DNA from: Marivirga sericea
GTDB lineage: Bacteria; Bacteroidota; Bacteroidia; Cytophagales; Cyclobacteriaceae
DNA: 64,000 nucleotides
Assembly (NCBI RefSeq): GCF_900177665.1
Contig: NZ_FXAW01000007.1
Span: forward strand, 62,001 to 126,000
Direction of reading: 5' to 3'
Made by a program: the position numbers and the translations under genes. This document shows, in pieces, positions 26,512 to 34,457 of the stretch (its first letter is position 1; the number at the start of each line of letters is the position of its first letter). The notes beneath the pieces are model-generated. The model was not told the origin of the DNA, did no database searches, and saw only the letters and a program-made list of their open reading frames with translations.

Positions 26512-27093
26512 TTAGCCGTGAATAGCCTCTGATTTTCCGTAACGGCCTATGATTTCTGCTTCAGCAACTAGTAGTTCTTTCCATTGCTGATCAACGTCAA
26601 TTCCTTCCCCGTACTTACGAGCAAAACTTAAAAAAGTGTTATAGTGTCCTGCCTCACTAATCATTAATTCACGATAGAATTTAGATAATTCTTCATCTTT
26701 AATGTTATTGGAGAGCACCTTAAAACGTTCGCAGCTTCTCGCTTCAATCATGGCTGAAAAAAGCAACCTATCAACTAGGCTCTGCTGGCGACTACCGCCT
26801 TTTACTCGGATTTTAAATAATTCGTTCACATAACTGTCTTTTCGCTCACGCCCAAGGGTATACCCACGCTTTTTGATAATATTATGCACCATTTCAAAAT
26901 GTGACAATTCTTCTTGGGCAAGTTCCAAGAGTGCCGTAACTAACTCCTCATGCTCAGAATTTAAGGTAATGATGGTGATGGCGTTGGTAGCTGCTTTTTG
27001 CTCACACCATGCGTGATCTGTTAAGATTTCCTCAATATTTGTTTCCACTAAATTAGCCCACCGGGGATCTGTGGCAAGTTTTAATCCAAGCAT
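26512..27093 (-). CDS. miaE: tRNA 2-methylthio-N6-isopentenyladenosine hydroxylase (MiaE-like)
   Basis: 193 aa from the MLGLKLATDPRWANLVE start, the usual N-terminus of Bacteroidota MiaE proteins; an upstream in-frame Met at 27207 would add 38 residues unlike the family. It is a four-helix, non-haem di-iron protein. Iron ligands are visible in EEILTDHAWCEQKAA, AQEELSHFEMVH (ExxH), MIEARSCERF and ISEAGHYNTF (ExxH). It hydroxylates the isopentenyl group of ms2i6A37 in tRNAs reading UNN codons, using O2. The gene is not near miaA or miaB in this window. A structured non-coding element lies upstream. Confidence 0.9.
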   Translation of the reverse strand: MLGLKLATDPRWANLVETNIEEILTDHAWCEQKAATNAITIITLNSEHEELVTALLELAQEELSHFEMVHNIIKKRGYTLGRERKDSYVNELFKIRVKGGSRQQSLVDRLLFSAMIEARSCERFKVLSNNIKDEELSKFYRELMISEAGHYNTFLSFARKYGEGIDVDQQWKELLVAEAEIIGRYGKSEAIHG

Positions 27094-27247
27094 AGGTTGT
27101 ATTTTGTCAATAATTATACGGAATGCAAAAATACGATTAAAAAGACCTTGTTCATAGCGTCTTGGGGAAATTAAACTTTTGCTGGAGCACTTTCTTTCTT
27201 CCTTCATTCAGTTTGGAAGAACGAGCTTCAAAGAATTATGCTTTTTT

Positions 27248-27366
27248 CAATGTAAATTCGATTTGCATAATCAGCTCAAGTAACAATAGTTTTGTGAGCC
27301 GATTAGATTTATTAATTGGCTCATAACAGCGTAGCAACTATTGCTAAAAGATGGGAATTTACATTG
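27248..27366. repeat. nested inverted-repeat element
   Basis: Three nested arm pairs share one centre: CAATGTAAATTC (27248-27259) with GAATTTACATTG (27355-27366), CAATAGTT (27284-27291) with AACTATTG (27336-27343), and TGAGCC (27295-27300) with GGCTCA (27318-27323). The outer arms are perfect over 12 bp. The about 120-base unit could fold into a long branched hairpin as RNA or be a miniature palindromic mobile remnant. It lies in the about 440-base gap upstream of miaE. Confidence 0.7.
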
Positions 27367-27390
27367 AGTGGTTACTTTCTAATACAAAAA

Positions 27391-27425
27391 GTAATTATAA
27401 CTGACAATCAATTAGTTATAATTAC
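27391..27425. repeat. 12-bp perfect inverted repeat with 11-base loop
   Basis: GTAATTATAACT (27391-27402) and AGTTATAATTAC (27414-27425) are exact reverse complements around an 11-base spacer, 25 bases beyond the nested element. No T run follows on either strand, so it is more like a dyad operator or part of a decayed element than a terminator. Confidence 0.7.
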
Positions 27426-27530
27426 AAGGTACAAATAAGGTATATATTGACCATTTTTAAGGACTTCGCAAGTATTTCTTTAATCCTCTAAGAAGTAGCG
27501 TAGATGATTCGCTAAGGTCAGTGAATTACT

Positions 27531-27626
27531 TTAATCAGTATTTACAGTATTACTATTAGATTCTAGAGTTTCTTTATCTGTAACGCCTTGTCCAGTAATT
27601 TCCCTCTGCTTTAAACCAAAAGTCAT
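27531..27626 (-). pseudogene. possible stump of a HI0073-type nucleotidyltransferase gene
   Basis: A 31-codon frame begins with MTFGLKQREI 20 bases after the stop of the HI0074-type gene, exactly where its nucleotidyltransferase partner normally lies. Small MNT-type nucleotidyltransferases often start with this kind of xxFGL motif, but the diagnostic GSRAxG and DxD segments never appear: the frame changes to ITGQGVTDKETLE and stops at 27531. I read it as the first codons of a truncated partner gene; a real 31-residue peptide is the alternative. Confidence 0.4.
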
Positions 27627-27646
27627 AATTCTAAGATCCTTTTTAG

Positions 27647-28066
27647 TTAAGCGTCAGCAATTAAACCCTTCATCTTTAATTTAAAATCCTGGAAAAGAGT
27701 AAAATATTTTCCCTTTATATTTTTAGCAATGGTTTCTGCAGTCGCACTATTATATGCGTTAGAACTTTCATTTCTGCTCTTGATCATTTCCATCCATCCT
27801 TCTCCATCGCTAATCAATTCCAGCTGGAAAGCTTCTCTTGTTGCATCCTTTGATCCATATATAGGGCTATTTCCTTTCTCTTGGATAAAATCTTTCAAGC
27901 ACTGCCAGGCCAATTCATGATTGCATTCAAACAATTGGATAAGGCCTTGCTCTTCCAAATCCGTTAGTTCCCTCTCTTCACTTAACTGCACAGCTTTCTC
28001 TAATTGACTAAAGGCTTTATTAAAATTTGAAAAGCGTTGTATCCAACGTATGTCTTTATCACCCAT
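27647..28066 (-). CDS. nucleotidyltransferase substrate-binding protein, HI0074 family
   Basis: 139 aa, all-helical. The pattern RWIQRFSNFNKAFSQLEKAV at the N-terminus, then QLFECNHELAWQCLKDFIQEKG and SKDATREAFQLELI, followed by NAYNSATAETIAKNI, is typical of HI0074-family proteins, four-helix bundles that pair with a minimal nucleotidyltransferase (HI0073 type; related to HEPN/MNT modules). The intact partner is missing downstream and only a possible stump remains. The start is 21 bases after the mnmE stop; a promoter-like pair of boxes in and just before that gap suggests separate transcription. Confidence 0.85.
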   Translation of the reverse strand: MGDKDIRWIQRFSNFNKAFSQLEKAVQLSEERELTDLEEQGLIQLFECNHELAWQCLKDFIQEKGNSPIYGSKDATREAFQLELISDGEGWMEMIKSRNESSNAYNSATAETIAKNIKGKYFTLFQDFKLKMKGLIADA

Positions 28067-28070
28067 AAAA

Positions 28071-28098
28071 CAAAGATATCAATTTGCTTACTTCCCAA
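28071..28098 (-). promoter_or_regulatory. Bacteroidota promoter boxes ahead of the HI0074 gene
   Basis: Read on the minus strand: TTG (28098-28096), 17 bases, then TATCTTTG (28078-28071), an exact TAnnTTTG match. The -7 box ends only 4 bases before the start codon, so transcripts would be leaderless or nearly so. The -33 element lies within the end of mnmE. Confidence 0.45.
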
Positions 28099-29461
28099 TA
28101 CAAAACTTACTGAAAATATTCGCCAATAAATCATCTGTAGTGATTTGCCCGGTAATTTCTCCTAAGAATCTTAGTGCATGACGGATATCCAAGGCCAAGA
28201 AATCTCCTGTGATATTGTCACCAAGTCCACTCAGGACGGCATTTAAGCTATTTTGAGTTTGTACTAGATTGTCGTAATGCCGGATGTTGGTCACTACCGT
28301 ATCTCCGCTTTTGAAATTATCGAGATTTACGGTGTCTACTAATTTGGATTTCAAGGCCTCTAGGCCTTCCCTATTGATGGCTGAAATAAATAAAGTGCTT
28401 TCGTCCTTCTGCATTTCTGCATACAAATCAGCTTGAGCTTCATCTACCTTATTACCCACTTTTATGAAAGGGATTCCTAGGTTCTCGAGCATGTTAATGT
28501 CTCGGTTCACCTCTGTGAGGCTGTCATTTTTGAGGTCAAACATATAGATGATTAAAGAAGCCTGTTTCATCTTTTCTTTCGTCCGCTGTACTCCTATTGC
28601 CTCCACTTTATCCTCAGTATCGCGAAGACCTGCGGTATCGATAAATCGGAAAACAACGCCCTCCAAATTGATCTCATCTTCAATAAAATCTCTGGTGGTT
28701 CCTGCTATATCTGAAACTATCGCTTTTTCCTCGTTCAAAAGCGCATTCAACAAAGTTGATTTTCCTGTATTGGGCTTTCCTGCAATGACGGTAGGCACTC
28801 CGTTTTTGATCACATTTCCTAAATCAAAACTGCTGACTAAGGTGGTAATTACGCTCAATAATTGGTTGACAAGTTTTTTTAAGTCATCTCGGTCTGCAAA
28901 CTCCACATCTTCTTCCCCGAAATCCAATTCTAATTCAATCATGCTGGCAAAGTGAATCAGTTCTGCACGTAATTGCTTGATCTGTTCTGAAAAACCACCT
29001 CGCATTTGATTGATCGCAGCTTTATGAGAAGCTTCTGTATCGGCATTTATTAAATCAGCCACTGCTTCGGCCTGCGCTAAATCAAATTGGCCATTTAAAA
29101 ATGCCCTTTGTGTAAATTCTCCTGCTTTTGCTAATCTCACCCCTTTGCGCAAAAATAATTTTATCAGGCGCTGCACGATGTAAGGAGAGCCATGACAAGA
29201 AATTTCTACCACATTCTCTTTTGTAAAGGATTTGGGAGCTATGAATAAAGTAGCAACTACTTCATCTATAATTTCTCCTTCCTCATTACGAATAGTGCCA
29301 AAATGTGCAGTATGGCTTTCCTGGTTTAAAAGGTTTTTGCCCCTGAAAACACTATTGGTGATAGCTATAGCATCATCTCCCGAAAGTCTGATAACAGCAA
29401 TAGCTCCTACCCCAGGAGCTGTAGACAATGCAATAATGGTTTCCTTCAACTGATCTAACAT
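28088..29461 (-). CDS. mnmE: tRNA uridine-5-carboxymethylaminomethyl modification GTPase MnmE
   Basis: 457 aa, full length. The N-terminal folate-binding domain starts ETIIALSTAPGVGAIAVIRL; a helical domain carries the GTPase insert with G1 GKPNTGKST (about residue 229), G3 DTAGLRDTED and G4 NKVDEA; the C-terminus ends in the catalytic CIGK. With MnmG it adds the cmnm5 group to U34 of wobble-position tRNAs. It has no mnmG neighbour here. The HI0074-type gene follows 21 bases downstream. Confidence 0.97.
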   Translation of the reverse strand: MLDQLKETIIALSTAPGVGAIAVIRLSGDDAIAITNSVFRGKNLLNQESHTAHFGTIRNEEGEIIDEVVATLFIAPKSFTKENVVEISCHGSPYIVQRLIKLFLRKGVRLAKAGEFTQRAFLNGQFDLAQAEAVADLINADTEASHKAAINQMRGGFSEQIKQLRAELIHFASMIELELDFGEEDVEFADRDDLKKLVNQLLSVITTLVSSFDLGNVIKNGVPTVIAGKPNTGKSTLLNALLNEEKAIVSDIAGTTRDFIEDEINLEGVVFRFIDTAGLRDTEDKVEAIGVQRTKEKMKQASLIIYMFDLKNDSLTEVNRDINMLENLGIPFIKVGNKVDEAQADLYAEMQKDESTLFISAINREGLEALKSKLVDTVNLDNFKSGDTVVTNIRHYDNLVQTQNSLNAVLSGLGDNITGDFLALDIRHALRFLGEITGQITTDDLLANIFSKFCIGK

Positions 29462-29508
29462 AACACAAATTTCATGAATTCTAGGGGATTATAAAATGGT
29501 TATTTGCA

Positions 29509-30414
29509 TTAAGGCAGTTCTTCACCTTTTGCCGCTGAATATAATGCATACCAATCTTCTTTTTCCATAGTTTTAGTTTCCAATTTCAATGCTTCTTCTA
29601 ACCTTACTAATTTGGATGTACCTAAGACAGGAATGATCCCTGAAGGATGCTTTTTTAGAAATAAAAGCATTAATTGAGCATTATTGAGCTCATATTTTTC
29701 ACTCAAATTTTTTAATGTCCTATTCAGTTCCTGCTCAGCTTTTGAATTGCCTTTATGCATAAAATGTCCACCACCTAGTGGAGACCAAGCCGTTGGTTTA
29801 ATGTTTTTCATTAATAACTGATCCAAGCTACCGTCTTCAAACGGCTTTAAATGTAGTAGGGAAGCCTCAATTTGATGGGTAACTAAAGGAAATACTGCGT
29901 TTATCATTTCAAATTGAGGAGTTGTAAAATTAGAAACTCCAAAATATTTCACTTTACCTGCATCCTTTAATTTGTAGAACGTTTCTGCGATCTCGTTACG
30001 ATCCATCAAAAAGTCTGGTCGATGCAATAGTAGGACATCAATATAATCTGTTTGAAGATTTCGCAAGGAATTTTCCACTGATTCAATGATATGTTGTTCA
30101 CTGCTCTCATAGCTTTTGATTCTATAAGTAGGACGGTTTTCTGCTGGCATTTTAATTCCACACTTGGTAGTGATTTGCATTTCATTCCGCAAATGAGGCT
30201 TTTCCTTTAATACATTACCGAAATCAGCTTCCGTTGTATAGTCACCATAAATATCAGCATGGTCAAAATCTCTCAACCCCAATTCAAGAGATTTTTCTAC
30301 AAAATCAATCCATTGTTTAGTACTAAAATCCTCTCCCCATTTTCCTAGCCGCATTGTGCCAACTAAAAATGGAGAAAATTCAATTGATTTACGTGATAGG
30401 CTTGTTTGTCGCAT
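29509..30414 (-). CDS. aldo/keto reductase
   Basis: 301 aa TIM-barrel oxidoreductase, close in layout to the YdhF-like subgroup. Catalytic tetrad: Asp and Tyr in FDHADIYGDY (about residues 50-59), Lys in QITTKCG and His in DVLLLHRPD. The NADPH-binding end segment PSGIIPVLGTSKLVRLEEAL is present near the C-terminus. Substrate is unknown. It precedes mnmE by 47 bases in the same direction and may be cotranscribed with it. Confidence 0.93.
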   Translation of the reverse strand: MRQTSLSRKSIEFSPFLVGTMRLGKWGEDFSTKQWIDFVEKSLELGLRDFDHADIYGDYTTEADFGNVLKEKPHLRNEMQITTKCGIKMPAENRPTYRIKSYESSEQHIIESVENSLRNLQTDYIDVLLLHRPDFLMDRNEIAETFYKLKDAGKVKYFGVSNFTTPQFEMINAVFPLVTHQIEASLLHLKPFEDGSLDQLLMKNIKPTAWSPLGGGHFMHKGNSKAEQELNRTLKNLSEKYELNNAQLMLLFLKKHPSGIIPVLGTSKLVRLEEALKLETKTMEKEDWYALYSAAKGEELP

Positions 30415-30512
30415 AGAGTATTTAAAATAATGTCAAAATTTACATAATTATTTCATTATCACATATCCAATTTTAAACTTCTTCGTTAGCTTGCACATAG
30501 ATCTATAGTTAA

Positions 30513-31553
30513 ATGAAATTAAACGAACAATCAACCACCAATAAACTTTTATTAGTATTAGTAATACCTGTAATATTTTATAGTCTACAGCTATTATCAT
30601 TTATCTTCATCCCTTTAATGTTTGCTATTTTCATTGCATTATTATTTACACCTATGATGAGATGGATGAAGAAAAGGAAGGTTCCACAATTTATAGCTTT
30701 AGGAACTGTGATTCTAATATTAACATTTACAGGTTTTTCCGGTATAAAAATTGTTCAAATATCAGGCAAGCAAATCGAAGAAGGTAAGTCTGAAATTTTT
30801 AAGAAATTAGACAATAAAGTTGAAGCGGTGGTAACCCCTTTTGCCGAAACATTAGGTTTAGACCAAAGAAACGGTGACAGTACCATAAAAGGGCTGTTAA
30901 AGAGTGATAGAATTGAACAAGTGATTATAGATAATTTCACCATCACTATTTCTTTTATTCAAAGCACTGTAGTCAATATTCTGATGACGCTCTTCTTTTT
31001 AATGTTACTTTTGGCCGGCTCGCTCAATTTTAAAGATATTCTACAGAGTACCTTATTCACTGGAGGTACCCAATCCGTCAAAACCTTCATGAAAGTGGAG
31101 CGTAGTGTGTCTGACTTTCTTAAAGTGAAAATTTTTGTAAGTTTTTTAACTGGAGTAGCCTTTGGTGTAATCGCATGGTCACTAGGAATCAGTTTTCCAC
31201 TTTTTTGGGGCTTACTAGCTTTCGTGATCAATTTTATTCAAATGGTAGGCTCTGTAATCTCTACTGTTTTGGTCATGCTCTTTGCATTCATTGAGATCGA
31301 AAGTCCTGGTACTTTATTGTTAGCCGCTATTTTATTTACTGGCGCCCAAGTTCTATTTGGAGCTGTTTTAGAGCCCATTTTTATGGGAAAATCATTCTCC
31401 ATTAATATTATTGTAGTGCTTGTAATGTTGATGTTTTGGGGCTTTATCTGGGGAGTGCCGGGCTTAATTTTGTCAATCCCCTTGACAGTGCTGCTTAAAA
31501 CCATACTAAATGAATTTCCTGCAGGCAAAAAGTTTGCAAAAATAATGTCTTAA
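30513..31553 (+). CDS. AI-2E family transporter (PerM/TqsA-like permease)
   Basis: 346 aa. Two N-terminal hydrophobic segments (about 10-45) and one at about 58-78 precede a soluble stretch with a charged coiled region (about 80-145). Five further helices follow, with the typical segments WSLGISFPLFWGLLAFVINF and FIWGVPGLILSIPLTVLLKT. The family exports small solutes; autoinducer-2 transport is proven only for TqsA, and Na+(Li+)/H+ antiport for others, so the substrate is open. It heads a plus-strand group with a similar permease three genes later. Confidence 0.92.
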   Translation: MKLNEQSTTNKLLLVLVIPVIFYSLQLLSFIFIPLMFAIFIALLFTPMMRWMKKRKVPQFIALGTVILILTFTGFSGIKIVQISGKQIEEGKSEIFKKLDNKVEAVVTPFAETLGLDQRNGDSTIKGLLKSDRIEQVIIDNFTITISFIQSTVVNILMTLFFLMLLLAGSLNFKDILQSTLFTGGTQSVKTFMKVERSVSDFLKVKIFVSFLTGVAFGVIAWSLGISFPLFWGLLAFVINFIQMVGSVISTVLVMLFAFIEIESPGTLLLAAILFTGAQVLFGAVLEPIFMGKSFSINIIVVLVMLMFWGFIWGVPGLILSIPLTVLLKTILNEFPAGKKFAKIMS

Positions 31554-31730
31554 ACCTAAGTACAATTTTCCTAGCAAATTTAATTTAAAAAAAATCTGAC
31601 CATCTTTCATCAGAAATCTTATTCCTAATTATCTGTTTTATTGGACCTCATTTAAGTATTTCTACAACTGTAATAAAAGCATCAGATATTTTTCGTAGCT
31701 TCCAATAAACTACTGCTTGCTTAAGATTTT

Positions 31731-33416
31731 ATGTCTAAAAAGAAAGTACTCAAAAGAACCGGCATCATAGTGATTAGTGTAAGCATTACACTTTTTATCT
31801 CTTGGCAATTACTCAAAGAATTAAAAATTGAGTCGTTTGTGGTTGACTCTATTCATACCGAACTCAACCATTACTTCGAAGATTCTGTACATTTTCAAAT
31901 CGAAGATATGTCCTTTAGAGTTTTGGCAAAAAGAATCAATTTAGAAAATGTTAAAATCAATTTAATAGATGACAGAAAAGACACACTTGCCAGTTTAGAA
32001 TTACCCAACCTAAATCTGTCATGGGATAAGTATAGCGAAACTTTTAACAATCAGTTTTTCAAATTCAATACCTTAGCTCTGCAAAAAGCTAAACTGTTAC
32101 TTCCTTTTGATTTTGATAAAATAAAAAGAACTACTGCATCTCGCCCCTCTTTTGAAGGTAGATTCGAATTAGAAATTAAAGAATTGCGTGTTGAAGGAGG
32201 CGAAATACTATTTTATGATGAGCAAAACAGCAAGACGGGACGAGTGAAGACTGAATACAATTTATTTGCACAGGATCTTAAATTTAAAAAAGGCGAGATT
32301 CCGCATAAATTTCAAGATGTAGCAAAAGACATCTTCTTAGAGTTTCATAATATGAGCTATTACTTACAAGATAATCTTCATAAAGTAGATATAAAAAAGT
32401 TGTCCTTTAACTTATTCAAACAAGATATTACAATAAAAAGTGCTCATTTTCGTCCTATCCACTCTCCTGAAAAATTTGCAGAACTAAAAGGAGACCAAGC
32501 TAATCATATTGATATTTACTTAGATAGTATACGATTAAATTCCATGAAATGGCAAGGAGATAGCATGTTCAGCGCCAATACTATTTTTACCAATAATATT
32601 GAATTAAAAGTCACTAAAGATAAAAATTATCCTCTGCCAGATGATCGTTTTGTCCCTGTGTTGATCGAGGTTTTAAAAGACAGTAAGATTTCAATTGATG
32701 TTAGGAAATGCAAAGTAGAAAACATGAATCTAAGCTATTTTGAAATACCCGATGGAACTCAAAAAATTGGCACTGTTAGTATTACGAATATTGAGGGTGA
32801 GATTTCAAATATCACAAACAGAAAAGATAGTATTGAAAAACATGGCGATGAGTTAGTCATTAAAGCAAGTGGAAATCTATACGATAAAGGAAAACTTATT
32901 GCAGATATTCGATATGATCTGACCTCCAATTATGGATATTTTAAAGTGGCGGGTAGCTTAGAGCCTATGTCTATTGGTGCCATAAACCAATATATGTCGA
33001 AATCTACTCCAGTAGAAATTACTTCGGGACAAGTTGATGAATTATATTTCACTTACTCAGGAGGCAATAAAGCCGTTCATGGGGAAATGCAATTCAAGTA
33101 TTCTGATTTAAAAATTGAATTTAACAAAATACTAAACGAAGAAGAAAAAGGAGATAAGGCCTTAAGCTGGTTGGCAAACGTTGCGCTGTCGCAGCAAAAC
33201 CCTAGAAAGAATGGGAAGTTTAGAATTGGGGAAATTCAGTTCAATCGAGATACTCGAAAATCTATGTTCAGCTATTGGTCAAATAGTTTAGTTTCAGGCT
33301 TCCAATCAACTGTGGGAGTAAAAAAAGCAAGCCGAGTTGAGAAATTAGAAACAGAGAACGATGATAAAAATATCTGGCAAAAATTAGGTTTTGGGAAGGA
33401 GGATGAAAGTGAATAA
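31731..33416 (+). CDS. AsmA-like periplasmic protein of unknown function
   Basis: 561 aa. A single N-terminal membrane helix (about 9-26, TGIIVISVSITLFISWQLL) is followed by a long beta-rich region in which alternating hydrophobic strands recur (VKINLIDDRKDTLASLELPNL and similar units), the general look of AsmA/DUF748-type proteins. The segment IKASGNLYDKGKLIADIRYDL resembles the AsmA C-terminal repeat. Such proteins span the periplasm and are proposed to move lipids or affect outer-membrane assembly. I am unsure of the exact family. It overlaps the next gene by 14 bases. Confidence 0.7.
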   Translation: MSKKKVLKRTGIIVISVSITLFISWQLLKELKIESFVVDSIHTELNHYFEDSVHFQIEDMSFRVLAKRINLENVKINLIDDRKDTLASLELPNLNLSWDKYSETFNNQFFKFNTLALQKAKLLLPFDFDKIKRTTASRPSFEGRFELEIKELRVEGGEILFYDEQNSKTGRVKTEYNLFAQDLKFKKGEIPHKFQDVAKDIFLEFHNMSYYLQDNLHKVDIKKLSFNLFKQDITIKSAHFRPIHSPEKFAELKGDQANHIDIYLDSIRLNSMKWQGDSMFSANTIFTNNIELKVTKDKNYPLPDDRFVPVLIEVLKDSKISIDVRKCKVENMNLSYFEIPDGTQKIGTVSITNIEGEISNITNRKDSIEKHGDELVIKASGNLYDKGKLIADIRYDLTSNYGYFKVAGSLEPMSIGAINQYMSKSTPVEITSGQVDELYFTYSGGNKAVHGEMQFKYSDLKIEFNKILNEEEKGDKALSWLANVALSQQNPRKNGKFRIGEIQFNRDTRKSMFSYWSNSLVSGFQSTVGVKKASRVEKLETENDDKNIWQKLGFGKEDESE

Positions 33417-34446
33417 GAGGAACTTTACAATCGGCTTCATTATATTAATCATTATTGTTGCTTTTAGCGGCTCTATATTCTTTCCTGATAGCAGAACCGC
33501 TAAGCCCGAGAAAATCAAAGGCTTCAATTTAGTAGCCCCTCCACAAGTTTTCCCTCTTGATTCTTTGCAAAAAGTGAAAGAAGTAGGAGCTAGCTGGGTG
33601 GCAATAGTACCTTATGCCTTTTGTAATGCCCAAACAGGTGAAATAACGTTTGACCATCAGCGCCAGTGGTGGGGTGAAAAACCAACAGGAGTAAAAGAAA
33701 CAATTATCATGGCAAAATCATTAGGCTTTAGAATTATGCTTAAGCCTCACCTGTGGGTTGGTGGTCAAGGATGGGCAGGTGATTTAGAATTTGAGTCAGA
33801 TAGTCTTTGGGAAGTATTTGAAGAACAATATACGGCCTATATTAGTACCTATGCGAAAATAGCTGATTCGCTAAATGTTGAAATTTACTGCCTTGGAACG
33901 GAAATTCGAAAATCCACTGGGAGTCGTAATGACTTTTGGATTGAGTTAATTTCAAAATCCCGTTCGACTTACAGTGGAAAACTGACTTATGCTGCCAACT
34001 GGGATGAATACGACCAAATTGAATTTTGGAATCAACTTGACTACATCGGAATAGATGCTTACTTTCCTTTAAGTGAAAAGAAATCTCCAACTACACAAGA
34101 ATTGATAAAGGCATGGCTAGAACCAAAAAAAGAAATGAAGAAAATTTCTGAAAAATATCATAGGCCGATTCTGTTTACTGAATATGGCTATGAAAGCATT
34201 GATTACAATACAATGGGCCACTGGAAATTATCGAAGGATAGTTTATCAGTGAATTTTGATAATCAAAAAATTGCCTTTCGAGCCTTATATCAGACCTTAA
34301 ATCAAGAAGATTGGTGGGTTGGTGGATTTATTTGGAAATGGCATTTAACCAGAAATGGTCTTCACCGCAGAACTGTAAAAGCCTTTACTCCCCAGAATAA
34401 ACCGGCAATTGAGACGATTACCAGTGCTTTCAAACATACTTTTTAA
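33403..34446 (+). CDS. glycoside hydrolase, GH113-like (TIM barrel)
   Basis: 347 aa from ATG 33403. An N-terminal signal anchor (about 8-26) is followed by a TIM barrel starting KGFNLVAPPQVF. Catalytic Glu residues lie in YCLGTEIRKS (acid/base) and PILFTEYGYES (nucleophile), with conserved RIMLKPHLWVGGQGW between; this pattern fits GH113, whose characterised members are beta-1,4-mannanases, though distant members may differ. A GTG two codons later has an AGGAGG sequence at ideal spacing and may be the real start, since the ATG directly abuts that sequence. It overlaps the AsmA-like gene and lies 11 bases before a second AI-2E permease. Confidence 0.85.
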   Translation: MKVNKRNFTIGFIILIIIVAFSGSIFFPDSRTAKPEKIKGFNLVAPPQVFPLDSLQKVKEVGASWVAIVPYAFCNAQTGEITFDHQRQWWGEKPTGVKETIIMAKSLGFRIMLKPHLWVGGQGWAGDLEFESDSLWEVFEEQYTAYISTYAKIADSLNVEIYCLGTEIRKSTGSRNDFWIELISKSRSTYSGKLTYAANWDEYDQIEFWNQLDYIGIDAYFPLSEKKSPTTQELIKAWLEPKKEMKKISEKYHRPILFTEYGYESIDYNTMGHWKLSKDSLSVNFDNQKIAFRALYQTLNQEDWWVGGFIWKWHLTRNGLHRRTVKAFTPQNKPAIETITSAFKHTF

Positions 34447-34457
34447 ATTGAGAAACT

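Noticed and set aside
27421-27530. Rest of a nucleotidyltransferase downstream of the stump
   Set aside because: I read the minus-strand frames here for GSRAxG or DxD segments and found none, so the truncation is not just a frameshift.
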